A DNA stretch of 64,000 bases from Methylotuvimicrobium sp. KM2 (GTDB lineage Bacteria > Pseudomonadota > Gammaproteobacteria > Methylococcales > Methylomonadaceae), in the NCBI RefSeq assembly GCF_038051925.1, contig NZ_CP150634.1:1922001-1986000 (forward strand), given 5' to 3'. Numbering within the stretch: position 1 is the stretch's first letter; every line of letters begins with the position of its first letter. The translations under genes and the position numbers were made by a program. Below are positions 56,320-64,000 of the stretch, in pieces. The notes below the pieces were generated by a model. The model ran no database searches. It worked only from the letters and a program-made list of their open reading frames with translations, and was not told where the DNA came from.

Positions 56320-58998
56320 TTAAAGCCGCCACGGGGCAACAGTTTCCGGGTTAATGCCGTATTTGGCAATGGCCGTTTCGACTTTTGCGAGTTCGAATTC
56401 GCCGATATCCGCAAGGCTTTTCAGTGCCGCGACAGCGATATGATAACGGTTGACTTCGAAGAAGCGGCGCAAGGATTCGCGAGTATCCGAACGGCCGAAA
56501 CCGTCGGTACCCAAGACAGTATAAGGCGCCGATAGGTAAGGGCGAATTTGTTCGGCATACAGGCGAACGTAGTCGGTTGCGGCGATGATAGGCCCTTTGG
56601 CATTTTCAAGGCATTCGGTGACATGAGGCTTTTTAGGGGCTTCGGTCGGATGTAGCCGGTTCCATCGTTCGCAAGTTTGTCCGTCGCGTGCCAATTCGGT
56701 AAAGCTCGTGCAGCTCCAGAGATCGGCTGTTACGTTCCAGTCGTTTTGCAAAAGTTCGGCTGCGGCGATGGCTTCGCGGAAAATCGTGCCGGAACCCAGC
56801 AATTGCACGCGCGTTTTGGCGCGGCCGTCGCCTTTCTTGAACGAGTACATACCTTTAAGGATCGATTCCTCGATACCTTTCGGCATTGCCGGATGTTCGT
56901 AATTCTCGTTCATTACGGTGATGTAATAGAAAATGTCTTCTTGATCGACGTACATCCGACGCAAACCGTCTTGAATGATCACCGCGATTTCATACGAAAA
57001 GGTCGGGTCGTAGGAAATGCAGTTCGGGACGGTTCCGGCAAAAATATGGCTGTGTCCGTCTTCGTGCTGTAGGCCCTCGCCGTTGAGCGTCGTTCTTCCG
57101 GCCGTTCCGCCAAGCAAGAAGCCGCGTGTGCGTTGGTCGGCAGCCGCCCAAATCAAATCGGCGACGCGTTGGAAGCCGAACATCGAGTAGAAGATGAAAA
57201 ACGGAATCATCGGCACGTTATGGGTCGAATAGGATGTTCCGGCCGCGATCCAATCGCACATGCCGCCCGCTTCGTTGATGCCTTCCTGCAAGACTTGGCC
57301 GTTTTTGTCTTCTTTGTAAAACATTAATTGGTCCGCATCCTGCGGGGTATAGAGTTGTCCGACTTGCGACCAAATGCCTAATTGGCGAAACATGCCTTCC
57401 ATTCCAAAAGTACGCGACTCGTCCGGCACGATCGGTACGATGCGTTTACCGATGTTTTTGTCCTTGACCAAAATATTCAGCATTTTGACGAAAGCCATTG
57501 TTGTCGAAATTTCGCGTCCTTCGCCGGTAGCTTCCAATAGGGATTTGAAGTCCGATAGAACGGGAACATTCAAAGCGTAGGATTTCGTTCTTCTGTTCGG
57601 CAGGTAGCCGCCCAATTCGGCGCGGCGCTCTTTCATATAGGCCAGTTCTTTCGAGTCTTCAGGAAACTTCAGGTAAGGCAGCTCCTGAATTTGTTCGTTG
57701 GTTACCGGCAGTTCGTAACGATCTCTAAAACGAGTCAGGGAGTTGATGCTCATTTTCTTTTGTTGGTGCGAGATATTCTGGCCTTCGCCCGACTCGCCCA
57801 TCGAATAGCCTTTGATCGTTTTTGCCAGAACCACGGTCGGTTGCCCTTGGTGGTTGACTGCGGCATGGAAGGCTGCATAGATTTTTGCAGGATCATGGCC
57901 GCCTCTATTGAGTAACCAAATGTCCAAATCGGACAAATCAGCAACCATCGCTTTCAATTCCGGCGTGTTGAAGAAGTGCTCGCGGACATAAGCACCGTCT
58001 TTGGCTTTGAACGTTTGATAGTCGCCGTCTACGCATTCCATCATGCGTTTGACGAGTAGGCCTTGATGGTCTCTAGCCAACAGCTTATCCCAATGGCGGC
58101 CCCAAACCAGTTTAATGACATTCCAGCCGGCGCCTCGGAAGGTGCCTTCCAATTCTTGAATGATTTTGCCGTTGCCGCGAACTGGTCCATCCAGTCGTTG
58201 TAGGTTGCAATTGACCACAAAAATAAGATTGTCCAGTTTTTCGCGGCCTGCCATGCCGATTTCGCCGAGAGACTCCGGTTCGTCGGTCTCGCCGTCGCCA
58301 AGGAAGCACCAGACTTTACGATTGGAGGTGTCGGCTAGGCTTCGATCTTGCAAATAGCGCATGAATCGGGCTTGGTAGATTGCCATAATGGGGCCTAGGC
58401 CCATCGACACGGTCGGGAATTGCCAAAACTCAGGCATCAGCCATGGGTGCGGATAAGATGAAAGTCCGTTACCGTCGACTTCCTGGCGGAAATTGTCCAT
58501 CTGTTCTTCGGTCAGTCGGTCGAGTAAAAAAGCTCGGGCATAATCGCCGGGCGCCGAATGACCTTGCACGAACAATAGGTCTCCGTCATGTTGCTCGGAT
58601 GGCGCTCGCCAGAAATGATTTTGGCCGACATCGTAGAGCGTGGCCGCCGATGCGAAACTGGCGATATGACCGCCGACATTGGTGTTTCTGTTGGCGCGAA
58701 GCACCATCATCATGGCGTTCCAACGGACATAGGACCGTATTCTTTGTTCGATAGTGGTGTTGCCGGGAAATTGAATTTGTTGATCGACGGGTATCGTGTT
58801 GATGTAGTCGGTGGTCGCGCTAAACGGTATATTAGAGCCCGATTGTCTGGCGACGGCGACCAGTTTCTCAATCAGATACTGAACGCGGGTTTCGCCCTCG
58901 ATTTCCATCACTGCTTTCAGTGCATCGATCCATTCCTGAGTTTCGATAGGATCGACATCTTCCTGTTCGACAACCGCAGGACTTTTATTGTTTTTCAT
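56320..58998 (-). CDS. aceE: Pyruvate dehydrogenase E1 component, homodimeric type
   Basis: An 892-residue thiamine-diphosphate enzyme that decarboxylates pyruvate and acetylates the lipoyl group of AceF. The TPP motif starts GDGETDEPESLGEIGMAGRE and ends in VNCNLQRLDGPVRGNGKI; GHSAPGDYARAFLL, GGHDPAKIYAAF and DGFGRSDTRESLRRFFEVN are further family signatures. Length is that of the gammaproteobacterial AceE class. First gene of aceE-aceF-lpdA. A hairpin sits just before its ribosome-binding site. Confidence 0.97.
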   Translation of the reverse strand: MKNNKSPAVVEQEDVDPIETQEWIDALKAVMEIEGETRVQYLIEKLVAVARQSGSNIPFSATTDYINTIPVDQQIQFPGNTTIEQRIRSYVRWNAMMMVLRANRNTNVGGHIASFASAATLYDVGQNHFWRAPSEQHDGDLLFVQGHSAPGDYARAFLLDRLTEEQMDNFRQEVDGNGLSSYPHPWLMPEFWQFPTVSMGLGPIMAIYQARFMRYLQDRSLADTSNRKVWCFLGDGETDEPESLGEIGMAGREKLDNLIFVVNCNLQRLDGPVRGNGKIIQELEGTFRGAGWNVIKLVWGRHWDKLLARDHQGLLVKRMMECVDGDYQTFKAKDGAYVREHFFNTPELKAMVADLSDLDIWLLNRGGHDPAKIYAAFHAAVNHQGQPTVVLAKTIKGYSMGESGEGQNISHQQKKMSINSLTRFRDRYELPVTNEQIQELPYLKFPEDSKELAYMKERRAELGGYLPNRRTKSYALNVPVLSDFKSLLEATGEGREISTTMAFVKMLNILVKDKNIGKRIVPIVPDESRTFGMEGMFRQLGIWSQVGQLYTPQDADQLMFYKEDKNGQVLQEGINEAGGMCDWIAAGTSYSTHNVPMIPFFIFYSMFGFQRVADLIWAAADQRTRGFLLGGTAGRTTLNGEGLQHEDGHSHIFAGTVPNCISYDPTFSYEIAVIIQDGLRRMYVDQEDIFYYITVMNENYEHPAMPKGIEESILKGMYSFKKGDGRAKTRVQLLGSGTIFREAIAAAELLQNDWNVTADLWSCTSFTELARDGQTCERWNRLHPTEAPKKPHVTECLENAKGPIIAATDYVRLYAEQIRPYLSAPYTVLGTDGFGRSDTRESLRRFFEVNRYHIAVAALKSLADIGEFELAKVETAIAKYGINPETVAPWRL

Positions 58999-59013
58999 TT
59001 ATAACTCCACTTA

Positions 59014-59035
59014 TCAGGTAGGTTTTCCTATCTGA
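59014..59035 (-). promoter_or_regulatory. Hairpin in the aceE leader
   Basis: On the plus strand TCAGGTAGG, TTTT, CCTATCTGA; read as minus-strand RNA it is a 9-bp stem (one G-U) with a four-base loop, ending 15 bp before the aceE start codon and just upstream of TGGAG. It could modulate translation or be an operator. No PdhR-type site was recognised. The remaining 59036-59629 upstream stretch shows no gene. Confidence 0.4.
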
Positions 59036-59629
59036 AAATCGCTGTTAGTTTGGTGATCATTTGTCGTTAGTAACGTTTAGAACGCGAATTTTATAACGGC
59101 CAAGGGTCGCTTGTCTTGTTATTCGCATGTTTGTCTAAGTTGTTAGGGATCGACCGGTGATGTTTTTGGTATTCATTATACTGATTGCTAACAAAATTTC
59201 GGCGCCGTTGTGCATCTAAACTTTAGCTTATCCTGGGGTATACGCAGATTTCAGATGGTTTCGTTGAGCTCAAAGCATAAGGGAGGTGCGTTATGCGCAT
59301 CTTCTTAGGTGGTAAATGTCAACGTGGTTGTCGCATAAGTTAAAAAGAACGGAAGTGTCGGTATTTTTCACTGCATTATCGGTCTGTTTCTCAGGGCTTA
59401 AACAAAATCCCGCCTGCCAATCTCAGCTTCGGGTGTTATGACACCAGCGCTCCGGTTTGTTGAGTCTTAGCGGCGGAGGATGCGGCAGCGAAACGGAAGC
59501 CCGTCGCATTGTTTGAGCGCAGGTAGAGTTGTGGTAACGCAGCCATTAACCAGTCCCGCGATTTATTACAATTTGGCAGGGCGGGGCATGCAACCCATTT
59601 GCATCAAGTTAAAAACGGCCGACCCACAT

Positions 59630-59810
59630 CACGCTCTTTCCCAAGCTCCAGCTTGGGAAAGACACCCCGGAAGCTCCAGCTTCCTGAGACCGACACAACC
59701 TCTGCACATTCTCAATCAACTTCTGACCCGCTCGTTCAATCTTCCTTGATTGTCGGGAAGCTAGAGCTTCCTGAACAGGTTACCCAAGCTGGAGCTTGGG
59801 TAACAGCATA
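59630..59810. repeat. Dispersed ~180-bp element (copy of 13008-13178)
   Basis: Begins CACGCTCTTTCCCAAGCTCC and ends GGAGCTTGGGTAACAGCATA. The right end is complete here (TTACCCAAGCTGGAGCTTGGGTAA, a palindrome), whereas the copy behind the hemerythrin gene lacks 10 bp of it. It lies 90 bp downstream of the gltA stop. It has no coding potential. Confidence 0.75.
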
Positions 59811-59899
59811 AAAGGGGGCAAAGTTCTAACTTGCTTTAAATGCAGGAGTCTGAATAGCTACTTCCATGATGGGTTTCGCTCCGCTCTACCCATCCTACA

Positions 59900-61198
59900 T
59901 TAGCGCGCGCTGATTGAAACGACATCGCGCTGTGTGTGACCTTTGTATAGCTGGCGCGGACGCCCGATTTTTTGCTCATCGTCGGAAATCATTTCATCCC
60001 AGTGAGCAATCCAGCCGATTGAGCGGGCCATCGCGAAAATGGCCGTGAACATCACTGTTGGAATGCCCAGAGCTCTCATGACGATGCCGGAATAAAAATC
60101 GACATTCGGATAGAGTTTTTTCTCGATGAAGTATTCGTCTTCCAAAGCGATGCGTTCCAATTCCAGTGCCAACTTGAATAGCGGATCGTCATGGAGTCCG
60201 AGTTCGTTAAGCACTTCATGGCAGGTTTCGCGCATCAGTTTGGCGCGCGGGTCGTAATTTTTATAAACCCGATGCCCGAAGCCCATCAATCTAAAGGGAT
60301 CGTTTTTATCCTTCGCTTTGTCGATGAATTCGCCGATTCTCGAAACATCGCCGATTTCGAGCAGCATTCTGAGTACCGCCTCGTTAGCACCGCCGTGAGC
60401 GGCCCCCCACAGGCAAGCAATGCCGGAGGTGATGCACGCATAAGGATTGGCGCCGGATGAGCCGGCTAGTCTGACCGTGGAGGTTGATGCATTTTGTTCG
60501 TGATCGGCATGCAGAATCAAAATTCTGTCCATTGCTCTGACTAAAATAGGGTTTTGTACATAGTCTTCGCAAGGTGTCGCATGCATCATATACATGAAGT
60601 TTTCGACATAACCCAATTTGTTTTGCGGGTACATGAACGGCATGCCGCTACTATATTTGTGGCTCATCGCAACGATCGTCGGCATTTTGGCGATGAGGCG
60701 GATGGCGGACAAGTTTCGGTCTATCGGACACCGAATGTCCAGTTCATGGTGATAAAACGCGGATAGCGCGCCCACAACGGCCACAATGGTCGCCATCGGA
60801 TGGGCGTCGCGACGGAATCCCTTATAAAAGTCGTTCAGTTGATCATGTACCATTGTGTGATAGGTGATGTCATTGACAAACTCTTGCATTTGCCGGCCAT
60901 TCGGCAATTCATCATGCAGCAATAAGTAGCAGACCTCCATGAAATCGCATTTTTCGGCGAGTTGTTCGATAGGGTAGCCTCGATAAAGGAGAACCCCCTT
61001 GTCGCCGTCGATGAAAGTGATTCTAGAACTACAACTAGCGGTGGATGTGAAGCCCGGGTCGTATGTGAATACGCCCGTATCACGGTAGAGTGTTCGGATA
61101 TCGATGACATCGGGACCGATAGTACCTTGTAGAACAGGTAGTTCACATGAAATCCGGTCGTCCTCATTTCGTATCGTTACTTGGTTGTGGTTTGTCAT
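59900..61198 (-). CDS. gltA: Citrate synthase
   Basis: The 432-residue entry enzyme of the TCA cycle. Catalytic segments are present: [20 protein letters not shown] (first His), [30 protein letters not shown] (second His) and a distal region [16 protein letters not shown] with the catalytic Asp. The long N-terminal domain with [21 protein letters not shown] is that of the type II, usually NADH-sensitive hexameric, gammaproteobacterial enzyme. Monocistronic; its ribosome-binding site is AGAAAGG. Confidence 0.97.
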   Translation of the reverse strand: MTNHNQVTIRNEDDRISCELPVLQGTIGPDVIDIRTLYRDTGVFTYDPGFTSTASCSSRITFIDGDKGVLLYRGYPIEQLAEKCDFMEVCYLLLHDELPNGRQMQEFVNDITYHTMVHDQLNDFYKGFRRDAHPMATIVAVVGALSAFYHHELDIRCPIDRNLSAIRLIAKMPTIVAMSHKYSSGMPFMYPQNKLGYVENFMYMMHATPCEDYVQNPILVRAMDRILILHADHEQNASTSTVRLAGSSGANPYACITSGIACLWGAAHGGANEAVLRMLLEIGDVSRIGEFIDKAKDKNDPFRLMGFGHRVYKNYDPRAKLMRETCHEVLNELGLHDDPLFKLALELERIALEDEYFIEKKLYPNVDFYSGIVMRALGIPTVMFTAIFAMARSIGWIAHWDEMISDDEQKIGRPRQLYKGHTQRDVVSISAR

Positions 61199-61531
61199 GG
61201 TATTACCTTTCTGTTAAGTATTCGTGATATCACGGCCTGTTAAATTTATAACCATTAACGCGCGGGCGTACTATTGTCAACAATAATAATGCAACGGCAC
61301 AAACGTAAGACGCTACGTATTTCTTTTTAATGTCGGGAATTCAAAACACCGATTATAAAGAAAGTTTCCATAAACTATTTCGTGGTTATGCAATCGTAAC
61401 TATTCAGTCCCCCGGCAATTAGCGTTACCACGCTCTGCGTGGGAACGATAGGGGGTGTGAATAATTACGTGCAATCAGTTATCGTAGTCCGCCAGGCAGC
61501 ATGTTTAAAAATAAATAGGCCTTGAAGTGCA
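61199..61531. other. gltA upstream region with a small palindrome
   Basis: No gene is seen. The part next to gltA is A+T-rich and should hold its promoter. CGTTACCACGC TCT GCGTGGGAACG at 61423-61447 is an 11-bp inverted repeat with one mismatch, a sequence type also hinted at near 49110 (GGAGCGTGGGAACGATAG), so it belongs to a dispersed repeat. It lies between eda and gltA and might mark the gltA-side limit of the edd-eda unit. Confidence 0.45.
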
Positions 61532-62182
61532 TTATTTTTTTACGGCATTCTCGATTGCAGTTTTAGCTAATTCGGTAATTCTGGGCCAGTTTTTGGCTGC
61601 GACGGCATCATCCGGTGCTAACCAGGACCCGCCAACACAGGCAACATTCGGTAAGCTTAGATACTCATTATAGTTACTCGCCGATATTCCTCCGGTTGGG
61701 CAGAATGTTACTGAAGGAATGGGGCCGGCAATACCTTTTAACATATTGACGCCGCCGGCTGCAGCCGCAGGAAAAAACTTAAAGTGATCCAAGCCGTATT
61801 CCATGCCTAACATGAGTTCTGAGATCGTTGAGATTCCAGGGATTAATGCGATGTTACTATTTGCCGCGGCATTCAGTAATGTCGGCGTCAGTCCGGGACT
61901 AATTGCAAATACGGCACCGGCATTTTCGGCGGCTTGCAATTGCTCCGGAGTAGTGACTGTGCCTACGCCAACGATGGCATCCTTGACTTGTTCGCTGATA
62001 AGCTTAATGGTATCGAGCGCAATCGGTGTGCGTAACGTGATTTCAAGGACTTTGATGCCGCCTTCGGTCAATGCTTGCGCTAGAGGTACTGCGTCCTCGA
62101 GGTTTTTGATGACCATGACGGGCATGACGGGCCCCGCATTCAGCACTGCAGAGGGGTGAAGTTTCCAATTGTTCTGTGTCAT
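61532..62182 (-). CDS. eda: KDPG aldolase (2-dehydro-3-deoxyphosphogluconate aldolase)
   Basis: A 216-residue class I aldolase that splits KDPG into pyruvate and glyceraldehyde 3-phosphate, the last step of the Entner-Doudoroff pathway. Family marks: VLEITLRTPIALDTI (catalytic Glu), VGVGTVTTPEQL, ISPGLTPTLL, the Schiff-base lysine in DHFKFFPAAAAGG and FCPTGGI. It lies 55 bp downstream of edd on the same strand and is probably co-transcribed with it. Confidence 0.96.
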   Translation of the reverse strand: MTQNNWKLHPSAVLNAGPVMPVMVIKNLEDAVPLAQALTEGGIKVLEITLRTPIALDTIKLISEQVKDAIVGVGTVTTPEQLQAAENAGAVFAISPGLTPTLLNAAANSNIALIPGISTISELMLGMEYGLDHFKFFPAAAAGGVNMLKGIAGPIPSVTFCPTGGISASNYNEYLSLPNVACVGGSWLAPDDAVAAKNWPRITELAKTAIENAVKK

Positions 62183-62237
62183 TTAAATTGAGTTTCCGAT
62201 AGATTAGTTATGTGTTGTCAATCGATTGACAAGGCGG

Positions 62238-64000
62238 TTAGTCGTTGAGGAACACGTTGGTTGCCCCGGTTTCTGCCGAAGAGGCATTCAAGCGGAAACC
62301 AGCAAACAATTCACGGCCCATGCCGTGATGGTGGTCTTTGGCGTGGTTTGCCGCCGGGCGGCGCGCATTGAATTCGGCATTGTCGACCAATACATTGATT
62401 TCGCCGGTTTGTGCATTTAAACGAATCATATCACCATTACGAACTTTTGCTAGTGGGCCGCCGTCTGCGCATTCCGGACACATATGAATCGCCGAGGGAA
62501 CTTTGCCTGAGGCGCCGGACATGCGTCCGTCTGTCACCAGAGCTACTTTGAACCCTTTGTCTTGTAATAAACCCAGCGGCGGAGTCAGTTTATGCAGTTC
62601 CGGCATGCCGTTGGATTTCGGTCCTTGGAATCGTATGACCGCAATAAAATCTTTTTCCAGTTCACCGCGTTTGAAGGCATCCATTAGGTCATCTTGATCA
62701 TCGAAGACAATGGCCGGTGCTTCGACGATTTGATGTTCTTCTTTAACGGCGGAAACTTTTGAAATGCCGCGTCCCAAATTACCGTGCATGACATGCAGGC
62801 CACCGCTCTTGGCAAAAGGTTTTTCCACGGTAGACAATACTTCGGGGTCAAGCGAGGTTGCCGGGGAAGGCTCCCAAGTTAATTGGCCGTCGATGAGTTT
62901 GGGCTCCTGAGTATAGTGTTGCATGCCCCGTTCGTCGGCGACAGTGATGATGTCTTCGTGCAGCAAGCCGTTGCGTAATAGCTCGCCGATCAACACACCC
63001 ATACCGCCGGCGGCTTGGAAATGATTTACATCGGCAGGGCCGTTCGGATAGATTTTGGCAATTAACGGCACTACTTTCGATAGATTATCGAAATCGTCCC
63101 AATTGATCACGATGCCCGCTGAGCGTGCGATGGCGACTAAATGCATCGTATGGTTCGTAGAACCGCCGGTGGCGAGCAGGCCGACGATGGCATTGACAAT
63201 GGCTTTTTCGTCGATGACATGACCGATGGGGCGGAAATCGTTGCCTAGTGCCGTGAATTTCAGTGCCTGCTTAGTAGCCGCTTTAGTCAGTTCGTCACGT
63301 AGCGGCGTGTAAGGATTGATGAATGAACTTCCGGGAAGGTGTAGGCCCATGATTTCAACCATCATTTGGTTGCTGTTCGCGGTACCGTAAAAAGTGCAAG
63401 TGCCGGGGCCGTGGTAGGCTTTCGATTCGGATTCAAGCAGTTCCTTGCGCCCGATTTTGCCTTCGGCGTATTTTTGGCGGGTGCGTGCTTTTTCTTTGTT
63501 GGTAATGCCGCTGGTCATTGGGCCGGCCGGCACGAATACGGCGGGAAGATGACCGAAGCTCAATGCGCCTATTAATAAGCCGGGTACGATTTTATCGCAA
63601 ACTCCCAAATATAGGGCGGCGTCGAACATGTTGTGGCTTAAGCTAATTGCGGTCGACATCGCTATGACGTCACGGCTGAACAATGAAAGCTCCATGCCGG
63701 GTTGGCCTTGCGTGACGCCGTCGCACATTGCAGGAACGCCTCCGGCAAATTGCGCGACGCCGCCGGCTTCTTTCGCTGCATCTTTGATTAGAGTGGGAAA
63801 ATCTTTATAAGGCTCGTGGGCCGATAGCATGTCGTTATATGCAGATACGATTGCGATATTGGCTTTTTGGTCGCCGGCTAGGTCTGCTTTTTCCGTAGCG
63901 GCACAAGCGGCGAAGCCATGCGCGAGATTGCCGCAGCCAAGCACCGAGCGATGAGGGCCTTTTTTGACCGCCGAATCAATTCTAGCTAAATATATGGCGC
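62238..64000 (-). CDS. edd: 6-phosphogluconate dehydratase, 5' end cut by window edge
   Basis: The iron-sulfur dehydratase that makes KDPG from 6-phosphogluconate. The frame remains open to the window edge ([18 protein letters not shown] precedes the internal valine codon at 63944), so about 587 residues are visible and about 20 N-terminal ones are missing compared with the usual 605. Seen are [16 protein letters not shown] [66 protein letters not shown] and [17 protein letters not shown]. With eda it forms an Entner-Doudoroff unit. Confidence 0.96.
   Translation of the reverse strand, partial: AIYLARIDSAVKKGPHRSVLGCGNLAHGFAACAATEKADLAGDQKANIAIVSAYNDMLSAHEPYKDFPTLIKDAAKEAGGVAQFAGGVPAMCDGVTQGQPGMELSLFSRDVIAMSTAISLSHNMFDAALYLGVCDKIVPGLLIGALSFGHLPAVFVPAGPMTSGITNKEKARTRQKYAEGKIGRKELLESESKAYHGPGTCTFYGTANSNQMMVEIMGLHLPGSSFINPYTPLRDELTKAATKQALKFTALGNDFRPIGHVIDEKAIVNAIVGLLATGGSTNHTMHLVAIARSAGIVINWDDFDNLSKVVPLIAKIYPNGPADVNHFQAAGGMGVLIGELLRNGLLHEDIITVADERGMQHYTQEPKLIDGQLTWEPSPATSLDPEVLSTVEKPFAKSGGLHVMHGNLGRGISKVSAVKEEHQIVEAPAIVFDDQDDLMDAFKRGELEKDFIAVIRFQGPKSNGMPELHKLTPPLGLLQDKGFKVALVTDGRMSGASGKVPSAIHMCPECADGGPLAKVRNGDMIRLNAQTGEINVLVDNAEFNARRPAANHAKDHHHGMGRELFAGFRLNASSAETGATNVFLND

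Noticed and set aside
1..64000. tRNA, rRNA and riboswitch genes
   Set aside because: No cloverleaf with TTCGA-type arms and CCA-end context, and no recognisable rRNA or riboswitch core, was seen; a covariance-model search would be needed to exclude small RNAs.

Overview
The window looks like chromosome of a gammaproteobacterium. The gene order ftsY-ftsE-ftsX-rpoH, the bioB-F-H-C-D operon, a three-gene pyruvate dehydrogenase operon (aceE-aceF-lpdA) and the Entner-Doudoroff pair edd/eda all fit this class. A stand-alone bacteriohemerythrin, a caa3-like oxidase and Entner-Doudoroff genes beside PDH and citrate synthase would suit a type I methanotroph (Methylococcales, Methylomicrobium/Methylotuvimicrobium-like). 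No methane-oxidation gene is present, so that placement is inference. Both ends cut genes: rfbB on the left and edd on the right.

Layout. 1-909: end of a dTDP-glucose 4,6-dehydratase. 1387-4074: a probable three-gene unit of SEL1-repeat protein, J-domain protein and DUF815 ATPase. 4433-7250: accessory stretch with a YopT-like cysteine protease homologue, a coiled-coil/PD-(D/E)XK-like protein and several small palindromic repeat elements. 7257-12435: comF diverging from a tightly overlapping biotin operon. 12607-13504: bacteriohemerythrin with a duplicated 3' end flanking an inserted repeat. 13821-22135: cytochrome c oxidase structural and assembly genes, ending in an unusual single reading frame that joins heme A synthase (CtaA/COX15) to the SRP receptor FtsY. 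22140-24860: ftsE, ftsX and rpoH, with a perfect CIRCE operator in front of rpoH. 25030-26514: tag and a WYL regulator of the BrxR/CapW type.

26613-48523 is a complete type I-C CRISPR-Cas locus: cas3-cas5c-cas8c-cas7c-cas4-cas1-cas2, an A+T-rich leader, and a very long array in which I counted 191 repeats and 190 spacers by eye. A single diverged repeat with an intact hairpin lies inside the cas operon, between cas7 and cas4. Several spacer pairs sample the same or homologous targets; one pair is complementary over 28 nt. The locus is bounded on the right by a 188-bp direct duplication enclosing a dead IS3-family fragment.

49905-64000: an L,D-transpeptidase, a pair of small paralogous membrane proteins, a purN-like formyltransferase, the PDH operon, citrate synthase, eda and edd, the last six all on the minus strand. 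Short dispersed elements (a MITE-like element with about 28-bp terminal inverted repeats, REP-like palindromes and a roughly 180-bp element) recur in many gaps, one of them inside the cas operon.

The most unusual items are the CtaA-FtsY fusion, the solo CRISPR repeat inside the cas operon, the complementary and homologous spacer pairs, and the YopT-like protein. No tRNA or rRNA gene was recognised.
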